Origin: Acidobacteriaceae bacterium
Lineage (GTDB): Bacteria; Acidobacteriota; Terriglobia; Terriglobales; Acidobacteriaceae
Direction: 5' to 3'
DNA: 64,000 nucleotides
Assembly: GCA_003134655.1 (NCBI GenBank)
Contig: PLBY01000035.1
Location: forward strand, 128,743 to 192,742
Below are positions 35,954-46,931 of this stretch, piece by piece; within the stretch, counting starts at the first letter, position 1; every line of letters begins with the position of its first letter. The translations under genes were made by a program, and so were the position numbers. Under the pieces are notes generated by a model that searched no databases, was not told where the DNA came from, and was given only the letters and a program-made list of their open reading frames with translations.

Positions 35954-36744
35954 GCAACCAAGGAGCGCAGAGTTTCCGCCTCGACGGCAAAGTTGCAGTC
36001 GTCACGGGAAGCGGCAGCGGGATAGGGCAAGCTATCGCTTCGAAGTTGGCGGCGCACGGCGCGGTCATTCGCGTTCTGGACGTGAACGAATCCGCCGCGG
36101 CCGCAACCTGCCAGCAAATTTCTGCAGCTGGCGGCACCGCCTCAGCGCACCTCTGCGACGTGACCAGCCAACCCGACGTAAAAGCTCTATTCGACCAGCT
36201 TTTCCGCCAAGACCGCGTTCACGTCCTTATTAATAATGCGGGAATCTCGCATGTCGGCACAGTTGAGAGCACTACCGAGGCAGACTTCGATCGCGTGGTT
36301 CGAGTGAACGTCAAAGGGTTCTATAACTGCATGCACGCGGTCGTCGGGCACATGAAGAACTTCGGCGGCGGAGTCATCGTAAATATGGCATCGATTGCCG
36401 GATCGTCCGGCTTGCCCGACCGTTTCGCTTACTCGATGAGCAAAGGCGCGGTCGTCGCTATGACCTATTCCGTGGCGAGAGACTATCTCGCGCATAACAT
36501 CCGCTGCAATTGCATTTCGCCCGCCCGGGTTCACACGCCGTTCGTCGACGACTATCTGCAAAAGAACTATCCGGGACACGAGAAGGAAATGTTCGAGAAG
36601 CTGGCAGAGTCGCAACCAATCGGGCGAATGGCCGAACCGGCGGAGGTCGCTTCCCTTGCCCTCTTCTTGTGTTCGGACGAAGCTGCGTTCATTACAGGCG
36701 TAGACTATCCGATCGATGGCGGCTTCTTCAACCTGCGAGGCTAG
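35950..36744 (+). CDS. SDR oxidoreductase, candidate 2-keto-3-deoxy-L-fuconate 4-dehydrogenase
   Basis: Predicted 264-residue short-chain dehydrogenase. NAD site VVTGSGSGIGQAIASKL, NNAGIS, catalytic Ser region NMASIAGSSG and YSMSKGAV (Tyr-xxx-Lys), ending DYPIDGGFFNL. The start is GTG 35950, overlapping the dehydratase stop as GTGA. Of the two SDRs in this operon, the next one resembles L-fucose 1-dehydrogenase, so this one is assigned by elimination to the later oxidation of the 2-keto-3-deoxy acid. The family call is firm; the substrate is an inference from the operon. Confidence 0.85.
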   Translation: MSNQGAQSFRLDGKVAVVTGSGSGIGQAIASKLAAHGAVIRVLDVNESAAAATCQQISAAGGTASAHLCDVTSQPDVKALFDQLFRQDRVHVLINNAGISHVGTVESTTEADFDRVVRVNVKGFYNCMHAVVGHMKNFGGGVIVNMASIAGSSGLPDRFAYSMSKGAVVAMTYSVARDYLAHNIRCNCISPARVHTPFVDDYLQKNYPGHEKEMFEKLAESQPIGRMAEPAEVASLALFLCSDEAAFITGVDYPIDGGFFNLRG

Positions 36745-38845
<2,101 letters not shown>

Positions 38846-38849
<4 letters not shown>

Positions 38850-39184
38850 AACGACGCTTCTGCCTGACCCTCGATTTGAAAGACGATCCCACGCTGATCG
38901 CCGAATACAAGCGCTACCACGAAAAGATCTGGCCCGAGATTACCCGAAGCATCAAAGGGTCCGGCATCGAGGACATGGAAATCTATCTGCTCGGCACACG
39001 CATGTTCATGATCATGGAAGTGAACGAGTTTTTCTCGTTTGAGACCAAGAGCAAAGCAGATCGACTCAACCCAAAGGTGCAGGAGTGGGAGACACTCATG
39101 GGGACTTTCCAGAAGTTGTTACCCCAAACCAAGCCCGGCGAGAAATGGCTGCTGATGGAACGAGTATTCAAGCTGGAAGACTAG
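38846..39184 (+). CDS. L-rhamnose/L-fucose mutarotase (RhaM family)
   Basis: Predicted 112-residue dimeric alpha/beta-barrel mutarotase interconverting sugar anomers. It begins MKRRFCLTLDLKDDPTLIAE, with YHEKIWPEITRSIKGSGI (catalytic His), NEFFSFETKSKAD and a terminal WLLMERVFKLED. Length is normal for the family of about 105-115 residues. Last gene of the fucose operon, overlapping the permease gene by 4 bases; here it probably supplies the anomer used by the dehydrogenase. It converges with hrpB 4 bases away. Confidence 0.85.
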
Positions 39185-39188
39185 AGCC

Positions 39189-41531
39189 TCACGGCCGCTC
39201 CGGCCACGCGTGCCGGGGATAGCGCCGCATCAATTCCCGCCGCACTTCTGGATAGAGCCGCTTCCAGAATCCTGCCAGGTCTGTCGTTGTCTGTACCGCC
39301 CGCTGATTCGGCGCCAGCAAGTGCACCACGACTGGCGTGCGTTCAGGGCCGATCCGCGGTGTGTCGTGCATGCCAAAGAAATCCTGCAGGCGCGACGCGA
39401 TCCAGGGCGGCTTTCCACGCTCATAGTGAACCTTGGTTTGGCGGCCCTTCTGCAGACGGATGCTCTCCGGGGCGAGTTCACGAAACCGCCGCGCACCTGT
39501 CTTCTGTTCGAGCACCGAAACCAAATCCACCGCTGCCTTCTTCAGTTCAGCTAAGCTTCGCAGCCCGACACAGAACTCACGCAGCACCTGCGGTATATCC
39601 GGCACGGCAAGACCAGCAAATTCAACACGCCCCAGGAAGTCATTCAGAGCATCGATGTCGACAAACCGCTCAATGCCTGCTTCTAGCGCCTTCTGAGCGA
39701 GAAGTTCGGCCGCGGCCTGCACATCCGGCACCGCACCGCGCGACTCTTGAATCACAAGTTCGTCATAGAGCAACGCTCTCACCGCATCCACGCGCTCGGC
39801 CACGCGATTCCATACCACGCCGGATTGATCCTTCACATGATCTGGGAACAGATCAATCAGCCACTCCGGCTCGATGCGCGCAGTCATGCGGATCAACGGC
39901 AGAGGCTTCTCCTTACGATCTTCGGCATCTACCGCAACCATGAACTCATACCCTGGAGGCTCACCCGCGAACTCCGCTGACGCGCCGGTCGAAAGCAGCA
40001 CCTGCCTTCCTGCCCGTAGCTTCGCCACTCGATCTGGAAAGCCCGCGAGTACCGACATCAGAAGGGCGTCGTCATTGTGTTTCTTCTTTCCTGAAATCCG
40101 CGCAATTCTTCGCAACTGCGTGACTTGCTGAAGTACTCGGTGGTCCAGTTCTATATCCATCGCTGTAAGGAGATCATTCTTCTCGATGCGAACCCCCGAC
40201 CCGAGTAGAGCCACGGCTACGCATCCGTCCTCGCCCACGCCTCGCTCCACGGCCTCCACCAGAATTCGCGACAACCTCGGAGGCAGCGGATACCGGGCCA
40301 GACGCTGCGCCATCTCTCCGCGGGCGCCCAGTCGATCCAGCAGCGACTCGGCCCGCTCGACTGCCGCTTCGGCCGGAGCATCCAGCCATGCGATATCGCT
40401 GACGTGCGCAATCCCCATGGCTCGCAGTTCAAGGCAAAGCTGCGACAGATCACTGCGCAGAATCCCCGGGGCGTCTTGCTCCGGGCGGCGCGAGTAATCC
40501 TCTTCCGTATAGAGTCGCAGCACTCGGCCCGGCGCGGTCCGCCCCGCTCGCCCCGCTCTTTGCTTTGCCGAAGCCTTGCTCACTCGGCCGACGTGCAGCG
40601 TCGCCAACCCACTCCAAGGAGAGTATGCCGCGAAACGCGCCAGACCACTGTCGATCACGGCAGTCACGCCCTCGACCGTAATCGAGCTTTCTGCGACGTT
40701 GGTGGCAAGGATCAGTTTCGGTTGCGATGCTGGTGAGAGCGCCCGGTCCTGCTCCTTCGGCGGTAGGCTTCCATGTAAAGGAAGAACCAATACACCAGCC
40801 CGTCGCGCAACATCGTCGCAGGCCCGCATCGCCCGGCGAATCTCCACCGCACCGGGCAGGAAAACCAGTGTGTCACCGGAGTGTCCCGAATCGACCAGCA
40901 ACTCCACCGCGCTCGTTACCTGTGTTTCGAGCGGGTCTGGTGAATATGGCAAGTGTTTGATCGCAAGGTCAAACAGTTTGCCCTCCGAACGGACGATGGG
41001 ACAACCGCCAAGGAATTGCGCCACAGGATCAGCATCGAGAGTTGCCGACATGACGACGATCTGCAGATCGCGCCGCGTCCCCTGCAATCGTCTCAACAAT
41101 GCCAGCGCGAGATCGCTTTCCAGATGCCGCTCGTGGAATTCATCGAGCACGACCGCGGCCACACCCTTCAGATGTGGATCGGAAAGCAGGCGGCGAGTGA
41201 GTATGCCCTCGGTTAAAAATCGAAGCCGCGTTCGCGGGCCGACTGACTCTTCAAACCGAATCTGGTATCCGACTATCTCGCCGACCGTTTCGCCGAGTTC
41301 CGACGCGACTCGACGCGCCGCCAGGCGTGCCGCAATCCGGCGCGGCTCGAGTACGACCACATCCCCTCTCACCAACCCGAGCAGCGCGGGGGGCACGCGC
41401 GTGGTCTTTCCCGCCCCCGGGGCAGCAACGATCACCAGGTTAGGGTGGAGTTTTAGGGAATCAAGAATCTCCGGCAGAATGACGTCCACCGGAAGAGCAG
41501 GATTGCGGATCGGCACTTCCCATCGAAACAT
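39189..41531 (-). CDS. hrpB: ATP-dependent RNA helicase HrpB (DEAH family)
   Basis: Predicted 780-residue DExH helicase. Motifs in order: Walker A VAAPGAGKTTRVPPALLGL, motif II LDEFHERHLESDLAL, motif III MSATLD, motif V ATNVAESSITVEGVTAVIDS and motif VI QRAGRAGRTAPGRVLRLY. A C-terminal HrpB_C-like region ends RYPRHAWPERP. Length is close to E. coli HrpB (about 809). Cellular role of HrpB is poorly defined. It stands alone on this strand between the fucose operon and a DUF2461 gene. ATG 41531 begins 85 bases from the divergent neighbour. Confidence 0.92.
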   Translation of the reverse strand: MFRWEVPIRNPALPVDVILPEILDSLKLHPNLVIVAAPGAGKTTRVPPALLGLVRGDVVVLEPRRIAARLAARRVASELGETVGEIVGYQIRFEESVGPRTRLRFLTEGILTRRLLSDPHLKGVAAVVLDEFHERHLESDLALALLRRLQGTRRDLQIVVMSATLDADPVAQFLGGCPIVRSEGKLFDLAIKHLPYSPDPLETQVTSAVELLVDSGHSGDTLVFLPGAVEIRRAMRACDDVARRAGVLVLPLHGSLPPKEQDRALSPASQPKLILATNVAESSITVEGVTAVIDSGLARFAAYSPWSGLATLHVGRVSKASAKQRAGRAGRTAPGRVLRLYTEEDYSRRPEQDAPGILRSDLSQLCLELRAMGIAHVSDIAWLDAPAEAAVERAESLLDRLGARGEMAQRLARYPLPPRLSRILVEAVERGVGEDGCVAVALLGSGVRIEKNDLLTAMDIELDHRVLQQVTQLRRIARISGKKKHNDDALLMSVLAGFPDRVAKLRAGRQVLLSTGASAEFAGEPPGYEFMVAVDAEDRKEKPLPLIRMTARIEPEWLIDLFPDHVKDQSGVVWNRVAERVDAVRALLYDELVIQESRGAVPDVQAAAELLAQKALEAGIERFVDIDALNDFLGRVEFAGLAVPDIPQVLREFCVGLRSLAELKKAAVDLVSVLEQKTGARRFRELAPESIRLQKGRQTKVHYERGKPPWIASRLQDFFGMHDTPRIGPERTPVVVHLLAPNQRAVQTTTDLAGFWKRLYPEVRRELMRRYPRHAWPERP

Positions 41532-41616
41532 GGCGCTTCGACTGGCGTCAAATGAGGCTCTTTCAAAGCGACGGCCGTTTTGACTTTTTCTTCCGCTCTT
41601 CTTAACGTATCTCCAA

Positions 41617-42282
41617 ATGCCTGCTTACTTTACTCCCGAGCTTTTCCAGTTTCTCACTCGTCTCAAACGCAACAACAAGCGCGAATGGTTCCAGGCGCAT
41701 CAGGAGGAATGGGAGGGTCATGTGCGCCAGCCAGTGTTGCGATTCATCACCGACTTCGCCGCACCTTTATATGAGCTCTCGCCCTATCTGGTCGCCGACC
41801 CGCGCCGCTCGCGTGGCTCCATGTTCCGCATCTACCGCGACACGCGATTCTCGAACGATAAGCGTCCCTACAAAACACATGTCGCCATGCGCTTCTCCCA
41901 TCGCGGCAAGGACGTTCATTCTCCCGGCTTTTACCTTCATCTTGAGCCCGGCGGCTGCTTCGGTGCGTCAGGACTGTGGCATCCCGAGCCGCCGACGCTG
42001 CTCACGGTTCGCAACGCCATCGTGTCGCGACCGAGGGAATGGCGCGCGGTCCACAAACTGCTTAACTGGGATGATGCCGGTAAACTCCGTCGCCCGCCCC
42101 GCGGCTTCCCCGCTGATCACGAATTTGTGGACGACCTCAAGTTGCGCGATCTCGGCACCGCCGTGAACTTCACCGATAAACAAGTCTGCAGCCCCAGGTT
42201 CATGTCGATCTTCGTTCAAGCGTGCCGCACAATGTCACCAGTCGCTGCGTTTCTCAGCAGCGCGCTCGGAGAGAAGTTCTAG
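41617..42282 (+). CDS. DUF2461 / TIGR02453 family protein
   Basis: Predicted 221-residue conserved protein. It begins MPAYFTPELFQFLTRLKRNN and contains the family block FRIYRDTRFSNDKRPYKTHV, then HLEPGGCFGASGLWHPEPPT. The function of this family is unknown. Single gene between hrpB, which is divergent, and the acyl-CoA synthetase, which converges from the other strand 46 bases away. The upstream frame from 41580 lacks family similarity, so ATG 41617 is preferred. Confidence 0.85.
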   Translation: MPAYFTPELFQFLTRLKRNNKREWFQAHQEEWEGHVRQPVLRFITDFAAPLYELSPYLVADPRRSRGSMFRIYRDTRFSNDKRPYKTHVAMRFSHRGKDVHSPGFYLHLEPGGCFGASGLWHPEPPTLLTVRNAIVSRPREWRAVHKLLNWDDAGKLRRPPRGFPADHEFVDDLKLRDLGTAVNFTDKQVCSPRFMSIFVQACRTMSPVAAFLSSALGEKF

Positions 42283-42327
42283 GCTATAGAAATGTCAGGA
42301 ATCGGAGGGATGTGATGGGCTTCGCCG

Positions 42328-44106
42328 TTACGCCACCACGGACGTATCGGCTTCCCTGTATAGCTCATCGATCTGTTCGCGATAACGCGCCTCGATGGCC
42401 CTCCGCCGAAGTTTCAAGGTCGGGGTCAGAGTGCCATCGCTTGCCGTGAATTCATCCGGTACTAGTAGGATTTTCTTCAGCGTTTCGTAGCGGGCCAGAC
42501 CTCGATTCACTTCTCCCACGATGCCTTGATAGAGTGCCTTAACCTTGGGATGGTCCACCAGTTCTTCGCGCGATGAAAACAATATATGGTTGGCGCGCGC
42601 CCATTCTTCCAGCAACGGAAACGCAGGCGAAATAATCACCGACGCGAACTTTCTCCGGTCTCCCAGCACCACGGCGGTTCCGATCAGCGCATTGAGGTTC
42701 AGCGAATTCTCGACCGGCTGCGGCGCTATGAATTTTCCGCCGGACGTCTTGAGCATATCTTTCTTCCGATCGGTCACGGACAAGAATCCGTCCTCGTCCA
42801 GGTTGCCAATGTCACCGGTCTTGAACCAGCCATCCACAAACGCGTCCCTCGTCTCCTCGGGACGGTTCCAGTACGCACGGAAAATCGAAGGGCCCCGCAC
42901 CAGAATTTCCAGGTCGTGCGCGATCTGGACCTCAACATTGGGCAGGGGACGGCCGACGGTACCCATCTTGTGAGCGCGTGGGGTGTTGATCGCGATAACC
43001 GGGGAAGTTTCCGTCAGGCCGTAGCCTTCATGGATACGAATTCCGATGCTCGCATACCACGCCGCCAGTTCCTTGCCCAGGGGCGCCCCGCCGGAAACGA
43101 ATATTTCAACTCGGCCCCCCATCCGGGCCCTCACCTGCGAAAACACCAGCTTGTGTGCCAGTTTCCAAGCCAGCGACGCCGGCTCCACGCCCGCGAGAAT
43201 TTTGGGACGGTGCGCACGTCCCACGGAGAGTGCCCAGCGATAGATCGTCTTCTTAGCAAGCCCTTTGATCTTCTGTTCCACCTGGCCGTAGATCTTCTCG
43301 TACACGCGCGGCACGGCCACGAAGATCGTGGGCCGGACCTCCAAGAGAACTTGAGGCAACTCTTCGAGAAATGAGCAATACGCCAGGGTCACGCCGTGAT
43401 GCAGCAGCGCGATATCGGCATGACGCGCCGTCACATGCGACAGTGGCAGAAAGGAAACACTCACTTGCCCGGGATGAAGTTCAAAACCGTGCAACGAATT
43501 CAGTACATTTGAGGTCAAATTGCCGTGCGTCAGTTGCACGCCCTTCGATTTGCCTGTCGTGCCCGACGTATAGATGATGGATGCCAGATCATCGGGAGTG
43601 ATGGCGTGCGCACGGGCGTCCAGTTCCGGGTCGCGTCCAGCCGGGCCTTTGTGCATCAGGCGCTGCATGTGCACCGCATCAGGGGTTTCAGCAGGATCCA
43701 TCAACACGATCTTTTCGATAGCTGTTTGATCCTTAATCGAGAGGACCTTTTCCAGTTGCTTTTCCGTCGAGACCGCCGCCACTCTCGCGCCGGAATCACG
43801 CAGGATATAGGCCGTTTGCTGAGCTGTGAGCGTGGAATAGATGGGCACAACCGCAAGGCCTAGCAGAAGAGAGGCAAAATCTGTGACAGCCCACTCCAGC
43901 CGGTTTTCGCTGAGGATGGCCAGGCGATCGCCCTTAACTAATCCCCACTGGTTGAACGCTCGGGCCACACCTGCCACATCACGGTAGAATTCCTGCGAAC
44001 TGACGGGAACCCACTCCGAGCCCTCGCGAACCAGCATTACACGATCTTGCCGCCGCTCTACGATGGCAAAGAAAATGTCGTTAAGGGTCTGCGGCTTCGC
44101 AGGCAT
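42328..44106 (-). CDS. Long-chain fatty-acid-CoA ligase (FadD15-like AMP-forming)
   Basis: Predicted 592-residue AMP-forming acyl-CoA synthetase. ATP loop IIYTSGTTGKSKGVQLTHGN, then YGLTETSPVIAIN, GWFKTGDIGNLDEDGFLSVT and DRKKDMLKTSGGKFIAPQPV with the C-domain hinge. AAGGAGG lies 5 bases before ATG 44106, a very strong ribosome site. It would activate fatty acids for the lipid-storage and oxidation genes downstream in the window (acyltransferase, acyl-CoA dehydrogenase). Chain-length preference cannot be read. Confidence 0.9.
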   Translation of the reverse strand: MPAKPQTLNDIFFAIVERRQDRVMLVREGSEWVPVSSQEFYRDVAGVARAFNQWGLVKGDRLAILSENRLEWAVTDFASLLLGLAVVPIYSTLTAQQTAYILRDSGARVAAVSTEKQLEKVLSIKDQTAIEKIVLMDPAETPDAVHMQRLMHKGPAGRDPELDARAHAITPDDLASIIYTSGTTGKSKGVQLTHGNLTSNVLNSLHGFELHPGQVSVSFLPLSHVTARHADIALLHHGVTLAYCSFLEELPQVLLEVRPTIFVAVPRVYEKIYGQVEQKIKGLAKKTIYRWALSVGRAHRPKILAGVEPASLAWKLAHKLVFSQVRARMGGRVEIFVSGGAPLGKELAAWYASIGIRIHEGYGLTETSPVIAINTPRAHKMGTVGRPLPNVEVQIAHDLEILVRGPSIFRAYWNRPEETRDAFVDGWFKTGDIGNLDEDGFLSVTDRKKDMLKTSGGKFIAPQPVENSLNLNALIGTAVVLGDRRKFASVIISPAFPLLEEWARANHILFSSREELVDHPKVKALYQGIVGEVNRGLARYETLKKILLVPDEFTASDGTLTPTLKLRRRAIEARYREQIDELYREADTSVVA

Positions 44107-44187
44107 GGTTCCTCCTTACGTCGCGAAGGAAGGTCATTCGCCGTTTCTGGACACTTGAATCAGACGTTCCTCTAACCCGGTATTCCT

Positions 44188-44862
44188 CTACTTCAAATGG
44201 CCCCAGCGAAACGTTGGGCCAACCGAGAAGCGAATATAGTTCTGCCGGGGTACCAGCAAGTTCGAAAACAGGTGAGTGTTCACCCAATCAGCCGCGAACC
44301 GCACGCCAATCTTCCGCGACACGTTGAGATCGAAACCGCCACCCAGCCCGAAAAAGTACGTTGTATCCGTCTGGTGCGGACTCGGGACCGATGGCAAGAT
44401 CAGCCCCAAGGTCGGCGGGAAAGCGATGTTCGCGGTTTCATGAATCCCTCCGAAACCGGGGCGGGCAAAAAAAGTGACCTTTTCGAACTTACGCAGGTAA
44501 AACTGGGGGCCTGCGGCAAAGGTGTACGTAGTTGATTTGAACGCCACCTGAATCGAGTTGGGAGGAATTCCGAAACTGCTCAGCAGCGGCGCGTAGACCG
44601 TTTCGCCTCCGCTGATGGTCCCTGCGCCACTGATAATGCCGTCCCCCAGGATGCCGAAGTCACCTCCCAGACCAAGCCATGGTCTGACGGTAACTCCGAA
44701 ATCGCCTTCAAATCCGCGTTCGGTCAGATTACGCGCCGGGCTGATCATGTAGTCGAACCCAGTAAACAGCGTGTAGCGGTTAATGTCGGTCTGCTGCGCC
44801 AAAGCGGGCAGACAAATAAAAACCATAAGGCCGCAAAATATTAAGCGTCTCATCGATCTCAT
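44188..44862 (-). CDS. Outer-membrane beta-barrel protein
   Basis: Predicted 224-residue protein with a signal peptide (RRLIFCGLMVFICLPALAQQ, residues 5-24) and alternating amphipathic strands typical of an eight-stranded OmpA/OmpX-like barrel: YTLFTGFDYMISPARN, FGVTVRPWLGLGGDFGILG, YTFAAGPQFYLRKF, YFFGLGGGFDLNVSRKIGV and a terminal FSVGPTFRWGHLK. AAAGG precedes ATG 44862. Function unknown. It lies 81 bases upstream of the acyl-CoA synthetase on the same strand. Confidence 0.78.
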   Translation of the reverse strand: MRSMRRLIFCGLMVFICLPALAQQTDINRYTLFTGFDYMISPARNLTERGFEGDFGVTVRPWLGLGGDFGILGDGIISGAGTISGGETVYAPLLSSFGIPPNSIQVAFKSTTYTFAAGPQFYLRKFEKVTFFARPGFGGIHETANIAFPPTLGLILPSVPSPHQTDTTYFFGLGGGFDLNVSRKIGVRFAADWVNTHLFSNLLVPRQNYIRFSVGPTFRWGHLK

Positions 44863-45008
44863 ACTTACCTTTCTCGGAGTTTCGATATAGAAAATGGATT
44901 CGCACTGCAGAAAAGACTTGAAGCACAGATGACCATTTCGGAACGGGACCTTCCGATACCATCGACAGACTTCCGAACTCTTCCCATATGGGCGCCCCGG
45001 GTGTTTGC

Positions 45009-46604
45009 CTACGCGACAATCAACTGTGTCAGCGGATTCTCCTGCATAGCCACTGGACTGGGTTCGAGCACTCTTTTCGGTTCCAGCAGAGCGATATTGC
45101 TCGTTGCTGGAACGAGCGCAGTTACGGTCTTTGGTGTTGCCGACGCAGCGACTGAACTTCCAAGCCGTTTCCGGCGCACTTTCTTCTTCTGCGGTGGCCT
45201 GATTCCAACCGAGTCCCGCAATTCGCTGAAGCTCGTCATTAATAGGGTCTCGAGCCGTCGCAGATCAGGCGCGGCATGCACGTCTCCACTGAAGCCGAAG
45301 TACGCCGTGCCGTTGTAGCTCAGGATGGCGCAGTTGACGGCCATCTCGCCCCCCACCGGAACGTAGGGATAGCATTGCAACATCTTGTGTCCGAGCAGGT
45401 AGAGCGGGAATTGCGGCCCGGGCACATTCGTGCAGACCAGGTTGAAGGGTGTGATGGGCAACTGGCTCGCAATCGGCCCGGCCATGCCCTGCACCGACGT
45501 CGGGAACATCCCAATCAAACCTCCCGCCAGACTGACCAGTTCGGCCGCGTGCACCCGCTTCAGGAACTCCGTTCGCTGGTGGACGGCAGCTAGCAATTTT
45601 CGCGGCCGCCGGATATCCAGCGGAATCGTGACGGGGACCAGCGAGATGCGGTTCCCCATCTCTGTCGTGCTGACATCGCCGCGCAGGTTGACGGGAACCA
45701 TGATCCGCAGCAGTTTCCCCTTCACGCGGTCGCCATGCAGTTCACAATAGCGGCGAATGGTCGCGGTCACGAGTGCGAGAATTACGTCGTTGATACTGGT
45801 CCCGGTTTTGTGGCGAATGGCTTTGACTTCCGCCAGCGGAATCTCCGCGGTGACGAACTTCTGCGGCCCCGTATAGATCACGTTGAACCGCAACCGCTCG
45901 GTGAAAGCTGTGATCTCGGGAAGCAGGCCCACAAACTCGTCGCTGGGAACGCTGTTGCCGTTCGCGGCGGCACGTTCCGTCATGCTCAGAAGATCGGTGA
46001 GCGCGGAGAGGATCCGCTTCACAAAATCAGAATAGGATTCGACGAACCCGGCCGTCAGCGTGGTCAACGGGTCGCGCGGCCGCGGAATATGGAATTTAAT
46101 CTTCTTCGCGGGTAGGCGTGGTGCGTCCGGGCTCGCATCCAGAAGCGCATTCATGATTCCCACACCCGCGATGCCATCCGCCAGACAGTGATGCAGTCGG
46201 ATGATGAGCCCGCTCCGAGCACCCTTGAGTCCGCGAATCAGAGTGAGGTCCCACAAGGGGTGCTGCCGGTCCATGACCGTGCCGAAAAGCTTGGCGGCAA
46301 TTGCTTTCAACTCAACTTCGGTTCCGTGCTTGAGTGTCACCTCGCGCACGTGGCGCCGAAGTTCGAATTCGGGGTCATATTCCCAACTGGGCAGGCCGAG
46401 TCCGAAGGGAGCGGGCACGACGCGTTTGAGATAGCGCGGGAGAAGCGGCAGCTTCGTCTCGATGAACTGGAGGCACTCTTCAAATCCAACTTCACCCTCG
46501 AAGATGCAAACGCTCGCTACGTTGAGCGGCATGCCTTCCCGTTCCAGATGCAGGAAGACCGTATCACCCCAGGAAAGGCGGTCACTCTGTTGATGGTTCT
46601 GCAT
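45009..46604 (-). CDS. Wax ester synthase / diacylglycerol acyltransferase (WS/DGAT)
   Basis: Predicted 531-residue acyltransferase making wax esters or triacylglycerol from acyl-CoA. The active-site motif HHxxxDG is present as LHHCLADGIAG (about residue 137). Other family blocks are RLSWGDTVFLHLEREGMPLN at the start, GTSINDVILALVT, VPVNLRGD and NLVCTNVPGPQFPLYLLGHK. GGAGGAGAG precedes ATG 46604. A Ser/Thr/Lys-rich linker and a C-terminal tail extend past the usual end by about 50 residues. Third gene of a unit with adhE and a STAS gene; AdhE could supply alcohols for ester formation. Confidence 0.9.
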   Translation of the reverse strand: MQNHQQSDRLSWGDTVFLHLEREGMPLNVASVCIFEGEVGFEECLQFIETKLPLLPRYLKRVVPAPFGLGLPSWEYDPEFELRRHVREVTLKHGTEVELKAIAAKLFGTVMDRQHPLWDLTLIRGLKGARSGLIIRLHHCLADGIAGVGIMNALLDASPDAPRLPAKKIKFHIPRPRDPLTTLTAGFVESYSDFVKRILSALTDLLSMTERAAANGNSVPSDEFVGLLPEITAFTERLRFNVIYTGPQKFVTAEIPLAEVKAIRHKTGTSINDVILALVTATIRRYCELHGDRVKGKLLRIMVPVNLRGDVSTTEMGNRISLVPVTIPLDIRRPRKLLAAVHQRTEFLKRVHAAELVSLAGGLIGMFPTSVQGMAGPIASQLPITPFNLVCTNVPGPQFPLYLLGHKMLQCYPYVPVGGEMAVNCAILSYNGTAYFGFSGDVHAAPDLRRLETLLMTSFSELRDSVGIRPPQKKKVRRKRLGSSVAASATPKTVTALVPATSNIALLEPKRVLEPSPVAMQENPLTQLIVA

Positions 46605-46639
46605 CGCTACTCTCCTCCATCACTCATCCGGCGAGGCGT

Positions 46640-46915
46640 TCAGTTCGCGAACGAAAATCGGTGTGTCAGCTTCGTCAGCTTGAGGACTTTGTAGACGTCG
46701 ACATCCACGCCGCGGAGAACAACCTTGACATTCTTCTCCGCAGCCTTTCGGGCAAGCTCTACCAGCGCCCGAACCCCAGCCGAATCGATGCGGCGCACCG
46801 GAGAGAAATCCAGGATAGCCTCGCCTTCGGTGCCGTCCAGCTTCTCGCACGCCTCGCACAGGGCCGCCACCACTCTGGTTTCATCAATATTCAGAAACAC
46901 AGCAGTCATTGCCAT
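46640..46915 (-). CDS. STAS-domain protein (anti-sigma factor antagonist-like)
   Basis: Predicted 91-residue single STAS domain: beta strand AILDFSPVRRIDSAGVRALV with the position-equivalent Ser of SpoIIAA-type proteins in DSAG, then a helix and VKVVLRGVDVDVYKVLKL. ATG 46915 has GGTGA 5 bases upstream; ATG 46927 and 46909 are alternatives. The longer frame to 47128 lies inside adhE. It sits 16 bases after adhE and 35 before the WS/DGAT gene. No anti-sigma kinase is in view, so its partner is unknown. Confidence 0.78.
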   Translation of the reverse strand: MAMTAVFLNIDETRVVAALCEACEKLDGTEGEAILDFSPVRRIDSAGVRALVELARKAAEKNVKVVLRGVDVDVYKVLKLTKLTHRFSFAN

Positions 46916-46931
46916 ATGGTTCACCATTTCT